Assembly: GCA_963771295.1 (NCBI GenBank)
Contig: CAVYTB010000012.1
Coordinates: 62,001-126,000 of the forward strand
Source: Acidiferrum sp963771295
Lineage (GTDB): Bacteria > Acidobacteriota > Terriglobia > Acidiferrales > UBA7541
Reading direction: 5' to 3'
DNA: 64,000 bases
Shown piece after piece: positions 9,054 to 17,653 of the stretch (position 1 is the first letter of the stretch; every line of letters begins with the position of its first letter). The translations under genes and the position numbers were made by a program. Under the pieces are notes generated by a model that worked only from the letters and a program-made list of their open reading frames with translations, had not been told where the DNA came from and did no database searches.

Positions 9054-11851
9054 ACGACCTTTACCTCGCCCACCTTCAAGTCTTTCAGGCCTGGCTCGAT
9101 TTTTGCGCGATCGCCGACCGCCACAACGATCATCGCTTCCGGATGCAGGTATTCCTTCGCCACGCGCAGCGTGTCCGCGGAGGTCACCTTGTCAATTTGT
9201 GCCGGCAAATCGCGGTAATACTCCAGCGGCAGCCCAAAAACAAATTGCAGGCCAATCGTGGAGGAAATCGCATCGGTAGTTTCGAAGTTGCCCACCAATG
9301 ATTTCGAGAAAGAGTCCTTCGACTTCTTCAACTCCTCAGCCGTCAGTTCGGATTCCCGGATGCGTTTCAGCTCCTTAAAAATTTCGCTGGCAGCGGGTGC
9401 CGTTGCGTCTGTACGAATCGCGCCTCCAGTAAGAAAAGGTCCGACGCCGCGACGGTATTGAAACGAGGAGAATGAGCCGTATGTGTAGCCATGCTCTTCG
9501 CGCAAATTCATGTTGATCCGGCTGGAGAAAAGACCGCCCAGCGCCGTATTCATCACTTCAAGCGGAAGGTAGTCCGGCGTGTTGCGGCTGGCTCCCAGGC
9601 TTGCAAGCGTCAAAAATGTCTGTGGCGCGCCCGGCTTGTCCACGATTGACACGGAAGGCGTGGGCGCCGCCGGTGTTGCCGGAGCCTTGGTCTTGAAATC
9701 GGGGCCCGACCAGTTGCCAAAATACTTGCGCGTCAGTTCCGCCAGTTGCGATTCGTTCACGTCTCCGGAAACCGCCAGCACGGAATTTGACGGAACGTAG
9801 CCACGCTTCCAGAAGGCCATCATATCGTCGCGTGTGATCGCCTTGTTCGATGCCTCGGTGCCGAGAATCGAGAAACCGTACGGGCTGTTGGGATACAGGA
9901 TCTTGTCGACCGTGCGAAACGCGATGGTGCCTGGATCGTCGTTTTCCTGCAGCACTGCCGTGACGCGACGGCTGCGCAGCCGTTCAATTTCCTTGGCGTC
10001 GAACGCCGGGTGCAAGGTCGCGTCTGTCAGAAGATCGAAACCAGGGTCGGCGTTCCAGGTCAGCGCGGACAACGTCAAATACGCGCTGCTGTAGCCCGCT
10101 TCGGATTCCAGCGAGGCTCCAATCTGGTCCGTATCTTCCGCAAACTTGATTGCCGATCGCGACGTCGTTCCTTCGCGCAGCATTCCTGCCGTGAAACTCG
10201 ATAGCCCGGGCTTATCGATTGGATTCAATTCGCTTCCGCTCATGCTAAATAGCGTCGCCGCGATGATCGGCAGGTTGTGGCGCTCCACAAGCAGCACCGT
10301 CAAGCCATTCGGCAGTTTCACCTGCTTTGGCACCGGCAACGTGAATGTCGGCACCGGTCCCGGCTGAGGAGGCGTAGCGCGCCAAGCTTCATCCGCCATG
10401 GCGCTCTTGCTCGGTCCCGCTTCCTGCGCCTGTTTCTTATTTTCCTCGTCCGATGTTTTTGGAACGTCAGTGATCTTCTTTTCGCCGGGAACGCCATAGA
10501 CGACCGCGCTCTCATTCTTGCCAAAATACTTCCCAATTACGTTCTTCACGTCCGCCGGAGTCACCGCGTCGTAGCGCGCCACATCCTTCGAAAAATAGTC
10601 CGGAGTTCCTGCGTACTGGTTGTAGAAGTTCAATCGATTCGCCACGCCATTGGTGCGTTGCAATCCGCGGATCAGGCCCGTCTCCGTAACGTTCCGCGCG
10701 CGATCCACTTCGGCCTGCGTCGGACCGTCCTTGCGAAGCTTGTCCATCTCTTCATCAATCGCTTTTTCCAGGTCCTCAGGCTTCACGCCCGGCTTCGCGG
10801 TCACTTCCAGTTCAAAGATGGAGCCCAGCCGCGCATCTTCCACGCTCGCGGAAACGTCCTGCGCAATCTCCTTGTCGTACACAAGCGTCTTGTACAACCG
10901 GCTGCTCTTTCCTCCCGCCAGAATCACGGAGAACAGATCGCTTTCCGCATCGCCTGGTTGAAAAACCGGCGGCGTGATCCATCCGTTGTACACGCGCGGC
11001 AGCTCCACTTGATCAGTAATCGTGGCGCGGCGTTCCGAAGTAATTGGTGGCGTAGTCACCGTAATCTTCGGCACTGCGGGCCCTTCTGGAATCGTGCCGA
11101 AATATTTCTCCACCTGCGCCTTGATCTTGTTCTTGTCAAAGTCACCGACGATCGCCATTGTGGCGTTGTTGGGCGTGTAATACTGGCGGAAAAACTCCCG
11201 CACATCCTCAAGCTTTGCGGATTCCACGTCGAGGTGCGACCCAATCACCGCCGGGTAGTACGGATGATCTTTCGGGAACAGTTCGTGGTACAGACCCTCT
11301 TCCACCAGCCCGTAAGGCGTGTTCTCCGTGGATTGACGCCGTTCGTTGCGCACCACGTCGCGCTGGTTCGCCAGGTTCTGAATGTCCAGCTTGCCGGGCA
11401 AGTAGCCCATGCGGTCGCTTTCCAGCCACAGCGCCAGGTCCAACTGATTGGAAGGCACCGTCTCGTAATAATTGGTGCGATCGAAGTTTGTCGTGCCATT
11501 GATTTCCGTGGCGCCAGCTGCTTCCAGGTAGCCGAAATGGGCCTTTGCGCCAACGTGCTGCGATCCTTCGAACATCATGTGCTCAAAAAGATGCGCAAAT
11601 CCTGTGCGCCCGGCTTTTTCATTCGCGGGCCCTACGTGGTACCAGATGTTCACCGAGACCAGAGGAAGCGTGTGATCTTCTGAGAGGATGACTTCAAGGC
11701 CGTTCTTCAGCTTGTACTTCTCAAATGGAATCGTCGGCAGCTTGTGTGCTGCCGCTGCGGACTGGCCGGACGCAGTTGTCCCCAGAAACAGGGCCGTGGT
11801 CAACAAACACGCGATCACCCGGCTTGCAACCGCTTTCGTCATCTTGGACAT
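9047..11851 (-). CDS. Secreted M16 family zinc metallopeptidase (two-halved)
   Basis: Predicted periplasmic or outer-membrane-associated peptidase of the pitrilysin/insulinase family. 934 residues with an N-terminal signal peptide (hydrophobic core about 10-28, then ASGQ). The first half carries the zinc motif HLFEH at 87-91 and the downstream ligand region RNERRQ. The second half, from about residue 500, repeats the fold (FTAGMLREGTTSRS) but lacks HxxEH, so it is the inactive partner half fused in one chain. GGGAGA sits 5-6 nt before the chosen ATG at 11851; the open frame runs back to 12106. Divergent from the nucleoside hydrolase gene. Confidence 0.93.
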   Translation of the reverse strand: MSKMTKAVASRVIACLLTTALFLGTTASGQSAAAAHKLPTIPFEKYKLKNGLEVILSEDHTLPLVSVNIWYHVGPANEKAGRTGFAHLFEHMMFEGSQHVGAKAHFGYLEAAGATEINGTTNFDRTNYYETVPSNQLDLALWLESDRMGYLPGKLDIQNLANQRDVVRNERRQSTENTPYGLVEEGLYHELFPKDHPYYPAVIGSHLDVESAKLEDVREFFRQYYTPNNATMAIVGDFDKNKIKAQVEKYFGTIPEGPAVPKITVTTPPITSERRATITDQVELPRVYNGWITPPVFQPGDAESDLFSVILAGGKSSRLYKTLVYDKEIAQDVSASVEDARLGSIFELEVTAKPGVKPEDLEKAIDEEMDKLRKDGPTQAEVDRARNVTETGLIRGLQRTNGVANRLNFYNQYAGTPDYFSKDVARYDAVTPADVKNVIGKYFGKNESAVVYGVPGEKKITDVPKTSDEENKKQAQEAGPSKSAMADEAWRATPPQPGPVPTFTLPVPKQVKLPNGLTVLLVERHNLPIIAATLFSMSGSELNPIDKPGLSSFTAGMLREGTTSRSAIKFAEDTDQIGASLESEAGYSSAYLTLSALTWNADPGFDLLTDATLHPAFDAKEIERLRSRRVTAVLQENDDPGTIAFRTVDKILYPNSPYGFSILGTEASNKAITRDDMMAFWKRGYVPSNSVLAVSGDVNESQLAELTRKYFGNWSGPDFKTKAPATPAAPTPSVSIVDKPGAPQTFLTLASLGASRNTPDYLPLEVMNTALGGLFSSRINMNLREEHGYTYGSFSSFQYRRGVGPFLTGGAIRTDATAPAASEIFKELKRIRESELTAEELKKSKDSFSKSLVGNFETTDAISSTIGLQFVFGLPLEYYRDLPAQIDKVTSADTLRVAKEYLHPEAMIVVAVGDRAKIEPGLKDLKVGEVKVVQ

Positions 11852-12003
11852 GCTCTCTCTCCCTCTTAACTCACCTTGAATCATATAGCGTCTCAAACTC
11901 GGGCACCTGGCTGCAAATTCGCGGAATCGGGGTACTATCCCCTTTACAGACGTACCGCCAGTCGGATGGTTTGCTTTTCGCGAAGCCGAGGTTGACGAAG
12001 AAT

Positions 12004-13050
12004 ATGATCGCGCCAGGTAGTGAAACTGTAACGCTGAACGAAACAATCGCCAGCTGCGCGACAACTCATTCTCTGCTCGGCTTCCTTGTCTTGGTTCTGC
12101 TCGCATCCGCTTCGTTCGGTCAGTCCCGCCAGACTACTTCTCCAACCGAAGGCGCCCCGCAGCTTGTCATCATCGATACCGATATTGGCGACGACGTCGA
12201 CGACGCATTCGCAGTGGCCTTAGCGCTGCAAAGCCCGGAATTGAAAATCCTCGGCATCACCACCGCCTGGGGCAATACTCCGCTCCGCGCAAAGCTGGTC
12301 GCGCGATTACTGCAGGGCACTGGGCGAACCGACATCCCCATCGCGGTGGGAACCGAAAAGTACCCGGCCAAGGGCAAGCTCACTTTTTCGCAAGCCAAAT
12401 ATGCGGAGCGCGGCCCCGATCGAACCTTTCCCGCGGCCGTGGATTTCCTGCTGGAACAAATCCGCCAGCATCCCAACGAGATCACGTTGATTGCCATTGG
12501 ACCAGAGACCAACATCGGCGAGGCCATTGACCGCGATCCCGCCACGTTCCGTAAGCTGAAGCGCGTCGTCTTGATGGGCGGATCGGTCTACCGCGGCTAC
12601 GATGGCTTCAACTATCCCACCGCAATGCCGCAGCCCCAGCCGGAGTGGAATATCCTTTGCGATATTCCCTCCGCGCAAAAACTGTTCACTTCCGGCGTTC
12701 CACTTTACGTCATGCCTCTCGATTCCACGCAGATCAAGCTGCAGGAACTGGAACGCGCCAGAATTTTCAGCACTGGCACATCTATCACCGATGCACTCAC
12801 GCTGCTCTATCATCAATGGTCTTATGGCAACCAGATCACGCCCATGCTCTTTGACGCCGTGGCCGTCGCCTATGCCATCAAACCGGAGCTGTGCCCCACC
12901 ACGCCGTTGCGCCTTCGCGTCGATGAGCAGGGAAGCACCAAGGTCGAGGCGGGAGCGCCCAACGCACAAGTGTGCCTGCGCTCGGACTCCGACCAATTTT
13001 TCGAGTTTTATATGCCGCGGATCACCGCACCGGTCCTTGCGGCCAACTAA
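12004..13050 (+). CDS. Secreted inosine/uridine-preferring nucleoside hydrolase
   Basis: Hydrolyses the N-glycosidic bond of nucleosides to ribose and base. 348 residues. A hydrophobic export signal spans about 22-40 (LLGFLVLVLLASASFGQ), so the enzyme is probably periplasmic, unlike the cytosolic E. coli Rih proteins. The calcium-binding signature DTDIGDDVDD is at 58-67, and VVLMGG appears mid-chain as in the family. The ATG at 12004 precedes the signal peptide; no strong Shine-Dalgarno is visible. About 150 bp separate it from the divergent M16 gene and 65 bp from purU downstream. Confidence 0.9.
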   Translation: MIAPGSETVTLNETIASCATTHSLLGFLVLVLLASASFGQSRQTTSPTEGAPQLVIIDTDIGDDVDDAFAVALALQSPELKILGITTAWGNTPLRAKLVARLLQGTGRTDIPIAVGTEKYPAKGKLTFSQAKYAERGPDRTFPAAVDFLLEQIRQHPNEITLIAIGPETNIGEAIDRDPATFRKLKRVVLMGGSVYRGYDGFNYPTAMPQPQPEWNILCDIPSAQKLFTSGVPLYVMPLDSTQIKLQELERARIFSTGTSITDALTLLYHQWSYGNQITPMLFDAVAVAYAIKPELCPTTPLRLRVDEQGSTKVEAGAPNAQVCLRSDSDQFFEFYMPRITAPVLAAN

Positions 13051-13115
13051 ATACGCGCGCCTGCCGTTGCTTTGTTCCGTTGGCATCGAATCGGCCGGCC
13101 GCCAGGAGACCTGCC

Positions 13116-13970
13116 GTGAGAAACAGCGCCATTCTGCTGGTGCAGTGCCCAGACCGCAAAGGGCTCGACGCCACCATCGCCGAATTCATCTACCGTTACG
13201 ATGGAAACATTCTTCACTTTGAGCAGCATCAAGCCGGCGAAGAGCGTTACTACCTGGCGCGCGTCGAATGGGATCTCGACGGATTCCGTCTGGACCTGAA
13301 GGACTTCGACGGCGCGTTTGGCCCCATCGCGCACAAGTTCGGCATGAACTGGTGCATCGCGCTGGGCAATTATCGCCCGCGTGTGGCCATCTTCGTTTCC
13401 AAGCATGATCATTGCCTTGTAGATTTGCTCTATCGCCAGCGCAGCGGAGAGCTGCAGTGCGATTATCCGCTGATCATCAGCAACCATCTGGACGCAAAAC
13501 GCGACGCCGATTTCTATGGCGTGCCGTTCCATCACATTCCCGTCACCAAGGAAAACAAGCCGCAAGCCGAAGCGCAGCAACTGGAGCTTCTTCGTGAGCA
13601 GCACATCGACGTTGTGGTCCTTGCGCGCTACATGCAGGTGCTTTCCACCGACTTCATCGTGCACTTCCCGCAGCCCATCATTAATATTCACCACTCGTTT
13701 TTGCCCGCGTTCATCGGCGCAAAGCCGCATCACCAGGCTTACGAACGCGGCGTAAAACTGATTGGCGCCACCGCTCACTACGTCACGGAAGTTTTGGATG
13801 ATGGCCCGATCATCGAGCAGGGTGTCACGCGCATCACGCACCGTGATTCGCTGGAGGATCTTGTTGAGAAGGGCCGCGATTTGGAGAAGGTGGTGCTCTC
13901 TCGCGCGGTTCGTTGGCACATTGAAAACAGAATTCTGCTTTACAACAACAAAACCATCATCTTCGAGTAG
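13116..13970 (+). CDS. purU: Formyltetrahydrofolate deformylase
   Basis: Converts 10-formyltetrahydrofolate to tetrahydrofolate and formate, balancing one-carbon units and supplying formate for purine synthesis. 284 residues: N-terminal ACT regulatory domain (AILLVQCPDRKGLDATIAEF onward) and C-terminal formyltransferase-fold domain with the active-site segments NIHHSFLPAF and LDDGPII. The start is a GTG at 13116 with AGGAG 7 nt upstream; an upstream ATG at 12972 lies inside the preceding gene and has no support. Length matches the family. Confidence 0.95.
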   Translation: MRNSAILLVQCPDRKGLDATIAEFIYRYDGNILHFEQHQAGEERYYLARVEWDLDGFRLDLKDFDGAFGPIAHKFGMNWCIALGNYRPRVAIFVSKHDHCLVDLLYRQRSGELQCDYPLIISNHLDAKRDADFYGVPFHHIPVTKENKPQAEAQQLELLREQHIDVVVLARYMQVLSTDFIVHFPQPIINIHHSFLPAFIGAKPHHQAYERGVKLIGATAHYVTEVLDDGPIIEQGVTRITHRDSLEDLVEKGRDLEKVVLSRAVRWHIENRILLYNNKTIIFE

Positions 13971-13997
13971 CGAATAGAACAGGCAGTTCGAAGCGTT

Positions 13998-15131
13998 TCA
14001 GTCGGCAGCCAACGGACGCGCCAGCGCCTTGGTCATATCCGCGTGAAGCAGTCTGTGGAATAGGTGTTCGCCCGCTTCGCGCCGCACCGAAAGTCGCCCC
14101 GCCAGGTAGGCGCGCGAACCCAGTCCGCGCTGCACCGAATCGCAGATGGCCATGTCTTCGTCCTGCACCGTTTCGCTGACGGCTATGCTTTCCCGGTGGT
14201 GCTGTTCGGCCGCCGCGCTGAGGTCCGCGAAATGGTAATCGAAGATCACCGCGCATTTGTCCACGCCGAGCGGCAGGACAAGGTTGGTGTCCATCACACC
14301 GGAATAAGCGTTGATCATGAAGTTCGGATAAATCCACAAATAAAACGCTTGGCCCTGCCGCGTGGAACCAATCGAGGATTCCATCGCGCCCGACGAATCC
14401 AGCGGGCTCGATTGCAGGCAGGAACGCTCGAAATTCTCGATGGTATATTTCGTGTACTCCATCACGCTGTTCAGTCCCTTGTGCGCGTGCGGCACGTGGT
14501 ACCCGCCATCCAGATAATTGTCCACGTAAACCTTCCAGTTGCAGTTCAACGTATAGATGCGGCGATCGAAATAGTGCAGATTTTCCTGCAGCTTCAGCGG
14601 CGCCACCAGTTCCGGCGCTTTGCCCAGAAATTCGTGCAGCGGCCTGGCCGTTCCGTCGAGGTTCACGAAGATGAAGTTCTCCCAGCTACCCACGCGCACT
14701 GGAACCAGCCCGTGGTCCGCGCGGTTGAAGTTGCACACGCCGTCGAACTCCACCATGCCCTTCAACGCGCCGTCATTTCCATACGTCCAGCCGTGATACG
14801 GGCAGCGGAACTGTTTCGCGCAACCTACTTCTTCCGGGACCACTGCGGCGGCATGGTGGCGGCACACGTTGAAGAACGCGCGCAGCACGCCATCGTCGCT
14901 GCGCACCACGATCAGCGGCTCGCCGTTCACGTCGATGGTGAAGTATTCGCCGCGTTCGCTCACCTGGTCCAGCCGTCCCACCATTTGCCAGTTCGCCGCG
15001 AACACGCTGCTGCGTTCCAGTTCCTCGATGCGTTTCTCGAAATACCACGGCGCGGGAATCGTGAAGGCTTTCTCCAGAGGATCGGCGGGATTGTACAGGT
15101 TCAGAACATCGCGGACGCTGCGCTCATTCAT
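13998..15131 (-). CDS. Rieske [2Fe-2S] ring-hydroxylating oxygenase alpha subunit
   Basis: Predicted catalytic subunit of a Rieske non-heme iron oxygenase. 377 residues. The Rieske cluster ligands are Cys90, His92, Cys110 and His113 (CRHH and CPYHGWTY). The C-terminal catalytic domain shows DNYLDGGYHVPHAHKGL, containing the Asn/Asp/His/His pattern that binds mononuclear iron. The substrate is not readable; the layout also fits choline-monooxygenase-like proteins. No ferredoxin or reductase partner is adjacent. I chose the ATG at 15131, since the extension to 15221 is not conserved in style. It ends 27 bp from purU, convergently. Confidence 0.88.
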   Translation of the reverse strand: MNERSVRDVLNLYNPADPLEKAFTIPAPWYFEKRIEELERSSVFAANWQMVGRLDQVSERGEYFTIDVNGEPLIVVRSDDGVLRAFFNVCRHHAAAVVPEEVGCAKQFRCPYHGWTYGNDGALKGMVEFDGVCNFNRADHGLVPVRVGSWENFIFVNLDGTARPLHEFLGKAPELVAPLKLQENLHYFDRRIYTLNCNWKVYVDNYLDGGYHVPHAHKGLNSVMEYTKYTIENFERSCLQSSPLDSSGAMESSIGSTRQGQAFYLWIYPNFMINAYSGVMDTNLVLPLGVDKCAVIFDYHFADLSAAAEQHHRESIAVSETVQDEDMAICDSVQRGLGSRAYLAGRLSVRREAGEHLFHRLLHADMTKALARPLAAD

Positions 15132-15228
15132 AAAAGGATGACTCCGGCATGAAGTAAGAGGACGACAGTATTTTGATTCAGAACGCCGGCGAGGCGCAAG
15201 GGCAGGGAACTTCGCTGACAAAAAGTGG

Positions 15229-15273
15229 TGGTGCGGGAGAGAGGACTTGAACCTCCACGGGTGTTACCCCACA
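15229..15273 (-). pseudogene. 3' half of a split tRNA-Leu(UAG) gene
   Basis: Read on the minus strand this is the 3' part of a class II tRNA: the end of the anticodon stem, a long variable arm, a T arm with TTCAAGT loop, the acceptor strand CTCCCGC, discriminator A and CCA. The matching 5' half is at 41525-41566 on the same strand. The two halves join to exactly 87 nt, with anticodon stem CAAGA/TCTTG, loop CTTAGGA and acceptor GCGGGAG/CTCCCGC. The gene was split by an integrated element, so this half is not expected to give a tRNA. Confidence 0.88.
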
Positions 15274-15290
15274 AGATTACTAATCTTATC
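15267..15290. other. Left attachment site of the tRNA-Leu island
   Basis: Junction between tRNA sequence and island. It contains the 15-nt palindrome AAGATTACTAATCTT at 15273-15287, a degenerate copy of the anticodon arm. The right-end copy at 41525-41539 and the middle copy at 38686-38698 read ATCCTAAGTCTTG. The exact crossover point is not fixed. Confidence 0.7.
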
Positions 15291-15353
15291 GCCCACAAAT
15301 AACTCCTTTAATTTCATTCGATTAAAATAGGTCGGCCCCGTCCCGGCCCTAAT

Positions 15354-15533
15354 CTAATTCAACCTGTGTTTCATCCCGAGGAGCCAGTTATCCTTCCTGC
15401 CTGGCTTACTGAAGGCCAAGTCGCCGTTCGCTATCGCGCGCCGCAAGCATTTGGTGGGAAGGTCGGCGTAAACCGCCGCATTCGCTAAGTCCATCCAGCG
15501 TCTCGTACTCAAGTCGATACCAACCGTCTCCAT
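15354..15533 (-). CDS. Excisionase-type helix-turn-helix protein
   Basis: 59-residue protein with one predicted DNA-binding unit: MDLANAAVYADLPTKCLRRAIANGDL followed by a basic wing (KPGRKDNW). This pattern is typical of HTH_17/AlpA-like excisionase proteins of mobile elements. The ATG at 15533 has AAAGG 6 nt upstream; a GTG at 15551 is the alternative start. It lies 65 bp inside the island's left attachment site, where excisionase or recombination-directionality genes are normally found, but no integrase accompanies it. It could instead be a small regulator. Confidence 0.65.
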   Translation of the reverse strand: METVGIDLSTRRWMDLANAAVYADLPTKCLRRAIANGDLAFSKPGRKDNWLLGMKHRLN

Positions 15534-15715
15534 CACGCACCTTTCTTTCACTCAAAAAAATCGGAAAATATTAAACGGGGAGGAGAACGCGAAAATAGCG
15601 ACTTACGCGCGCTTTTCCATTCCGAATCGGGGCGTCCGCTACCTACCCCTTAGTCGCAACATATAAGTGCGAGGACCCCCGCAAAACCCATGGTCCTGAA
15701 GCAAGAAACGTATCT

Positions 15716-15976
15716 CTACGCGGCGACGGCCACCGGCTCGGACTTTCCCGAGCGCTTCTTTGCGCCGCTACGAAAACTGATGGCTTTGAGTGGCACTTTC
15801 CACCTGCGCGATTGTCCCGAAGGACTATCGAGGCCCCTGCCGTACTTCCGTTCCAGCTTCGCGGCCATCGCGGGCCAGTCGGCGACGCAGATGTGCGCCT
15901 GTTGGTCGTGATAGTCCAGACGAACAATTACCTCGGCTGATTCTTTGATTCGTTTCACGGCACACACCTTTCCCAT
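15716..15976 (-). CDS. Small hypothetical protein of the island's left arm
   Basis: 86 residues, not recognised. The first two thirds (KRIKESAEVIVRLDYHDQQA, then ICVADWPAMAAKLERKYG) look like a small folded domain; the end is basic and Ser-rich. It sits between the excisionase-type gene and the replication-type gene, in the same direction. The start lies within a short inverted repeat (AGCGCC cac GGCGCT, 15977-15991). Real coding is likely but not certain. Confidence 0.5.
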   Translation of the reverse strand: MGKVCAVKRIKESAEVIVRLDYHDQQAHICVADWPAMAAKLERKYGRGLDSPSGQSRRWKVPLKAISFRSGAKKRSGKSEPVAVAA

Positions 15977-16016
15977 AGCGCCCACGGCGCTTTTGCTAAT
16001 TGGTTTGTTCGGTTGA

Positions 16017-16943
16017 CTAAACTTTTCCGTGCAGGGTAGCGAACTCCTGCCGCTCCTCGGGAGTCAGCGTTCCGTCCCAATCTTTCCTGAGTAGTTCATC
16101 GTGGCGATTCCTCAGTCGGTCTCTGGACCGCTGTCGCTCTAACATGCGTTTTCGGCGTTCCTCCGGAGTGTAATAGGTCTCTCCGGGGGCCTCTTTGCGG
16201 TACCGCTTCAAGATTGCGTACAGCTGCGGAGGACGGACGACATCCCGTGACTCGGCAAGGTCGATAACGCGCTTGATTACCCCCGCGACGGTCTCGTTCT
16301 CGCTGGGGGTCTTTGCCTCGGCCTTGATAAGTTCAGCGAATGGTCGGAAATTCTCCGATAGCTTCGAAATTCCGAGTCGCTTCCAGAAGTTTCCTGTAAC
16401 CGAAAAATGTCGGTCGGTCGGGTCGTACACTTTCCCCTCCGGCGCGCCGCTCTTCCTTCCTACCTTCTTTATTTCTTCTAACTTCTTAGGAGGCGCGGGC
16501 GCATTGATTTCATTTGGACTTACAAGAGTGCTTAGGCCAGAGCTGTCGTCATTCATGGCCGGAGCACAACCCATTTTTGGCCGAAGCTCTCCTATGCTTA
16601 GGCCACTGGTGGACTGAGCAGAGGTTTCGCTTAGGCCGTCCGTGGCCGGAGCAGAATCGTATTTCTCAACCCTTACGATTGAATCGCTGTACTGATTCCC
16701 GCGTCGGAGTAGGGTGATGTAACCCAGTTTTCGGAGCGCCGCTACGGCGCGCCTGATTGCGCGACCGGATAACCCGAGTTCTACAGCAACGTTCTGAAAA
16801 TTCACATCCGCGATACCGCAATGCGGTCCCTTGCGAAAGTCGGCCACGAGCAACAAGTACGAGAAGATGAACCAAGCGTCCGGTCCGATTCGGGGCATGT
16901 GTTCCCTGACGCCCCGCCGTAGCATTACAAATCCGTTTTCCAT
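16017..16943 (-). CDS. Replication-type winged-helix protein of a mobile element
   Basis: 308 residues. Residues 1-100 (NGFVMLRRGVREHMPRIG, then LGLSGRAIRRAVAALRKLGY and LLRRGNQ) form a winged-helix domain like the N-terminal part of phage and plasmid replication initiators and DnaD-like proteins. The middle is low-complexity Ser/Pro/Lys. The last 80 residues are highly charged and helical (PEERRKRMLERQRSRDRLRN). Probable role: recognition of a replication origin or loading of replication proteins. No helicase or primase domain is present. The ATG at 16943 is 25 bp from the start of hairpin-rich DNA that may be regulatory or origin sequence. Confidence 0.6.
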   Translation of the reverse strand: MENGFVMLRRGVREHMPRIGPDAWFIFSYLLLVADFRKGPHCGIADVNFQNVAVELGLSGRAIRRAVAALRKLGYITLLRRGNQYSDSIVRVEKYDSAPATDGLSETSAQSTSGLSIGELRPKMGCAPAMNDDSSGLSTLVSPNEINAPAPPKKLEEIKKVGRKSGAPEGKVYDPTDRHFSVTGNFWKRLGISKLSENFRPFAELIKAEAKTPSENETVAGVIKRVIDLAESRDVVRPPQLYAILKRYRKEAPGETYYTPEERRKRMLERQRSRDRLRNRHDELLRKDWDGTLTPEERQEFATLHGKV

Positions 16944-17002
16944 ATCATCCGTTCCTATCCCCGCATTCCGATTTCATCCGTTTACCCTCGTGACAGAGGG
17001 AA

Positions 17003-17032
17003 CGGGGAGTATCGTGTCACCGATACTCCCCG
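17003..17032. other. Perfect 12-bp hairpin upstream of the replication-type gene
   Basis: Arms CGGGGAGTATCG (17003-17014) and CGATACTCCCCG (17021-17032) are perfect reverse complements around a 6-nt loop. A second small hairpin, CCCTC/GAGGG, is at 16985-17000. There is no T tract, so this is not an ordinary terminator. It may be an operator, an origin element or an RNA structure in the leader of the 16943 gene. Confidence 0.65.
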
Positions 17033-17068
17033 CGTATGGGACGGATGTAACCATGCAAACCTGAAATT

Positions 17069-17410
17069 TTATCTTTCGAGATTTCTATGTCGCAGCTTCC
17101 GCCGCGAATCCCGCGCGATAATTCTCGCGGAGTTCCCGGCGTCGCGCGGCCCGGATAGCAGCCATGCGTTCCTCAATGAGGGGTTGAAGCTGGGGTACTT
17201 TCGCCAGTCGATTGGCAGGACCGATTCGTCGGTCAATGCCTGCATAGCTTGCACGGCTATTTCGATTCGGTTCACTTGGTCGGCGTGAAGCTCTATCGCC
17301 CCACGAAGCCAGAGGTTCAGACTGGCCGTGTTGAGGCGCGCCGCCATCGCTACCGGCTGCTGTGGGCTTCCGATTTCTTGAATGGCTTTCCGCGCTTGCT
17401 CGAATGTCAT
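17069..17410 (-). CDS. Small phage-like HTH protein
   Basis: 113 residues. The N-terminal half (AARLNTASLNLWLRGAIELH, then ADQVNRIEIAVQAMQALTDE) resembles the small single-HTH, Cro-like proteins of temperate phages; the C-terminal half is basic and less ordered. It lies upstream of the replication-type gene in the same direction. A perfect 12-bp palindrome and one copy of the 16-bp repeat lie 70-110 bp before its start and could be its own operator region. Family assignment is tentative. Confidence 0.55.
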   Translation of the reverse strand: MTFEQARKAIQEIGSPQQPVAMAARLNTASLNLWLRGAIELHADQVNRIEIAVQAMQALTDESVLPIDWRKYPSFNPSLRNAWLLSGPRDAGNSARIIARDSRRKLRHRNLER

Positions 17411-17480
17411 GGCCTTACTCTCCTAAAGATTCTTAAAAACTCGCAGGCACCGAAAAAAGGACCGCCATCGGCGGAGATGT

Positions 17481-17492
17481 ACTACCGGTAGT
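17481..17492. promoter_or_regulatory. Candidate operator palindrome ACTACCGGTAGT
   Basis: A perfect 12-bp palindrome about 70 bp upstream of the small HTH gene that starts at 17410. The position fits repressor binding, possibly by that protein itself. No promoter consensus could be fixed around it. Confidence 0.35.
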
Positions 17493-17653
17493 AAGTCGGC
17501 GCAGAAGTTCGGTTGACTAAACAAATTGGAAGGGGCATCCGGGCAGGACGCACCCCGCGCAAGGGCAGGAGAAAGAGACTTTCGTCCCCCTCTCCCTCCT
17601 AATCAAGGTTACGAAACTTACTGCTTCCCCTTAGTTGTCTGACTGACAAAGAG

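Larger units (their letters stand above)
16007..17522. repeat. Pair of 16-bp direct repeats 1500 bp apart
   Basis: The sequence GTTCGGTTGACTAAAC occurs at 16007-16022 and again at 17507-17522, identical and in the same orientation. The first copy overlaps the stop codon of the replication-type gene; the second lies about 100 bp upstream of the small repressor-like gene. They could be protein-binding sites or marks of a duplication or cassette exchange. Confidence 0.7.

Noticed and set aside
15229..15292. Apparent tRNA with anticodon AGT (Thr)
   Set aside because: The stem-loop TAAGA-TTAGTAA-TCTTG looks like an anticodon arm, but no 5' acceptor or D arm follows and the variable arm is class II. 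It is a tRNA-Leu 3' half joined to island DNA.
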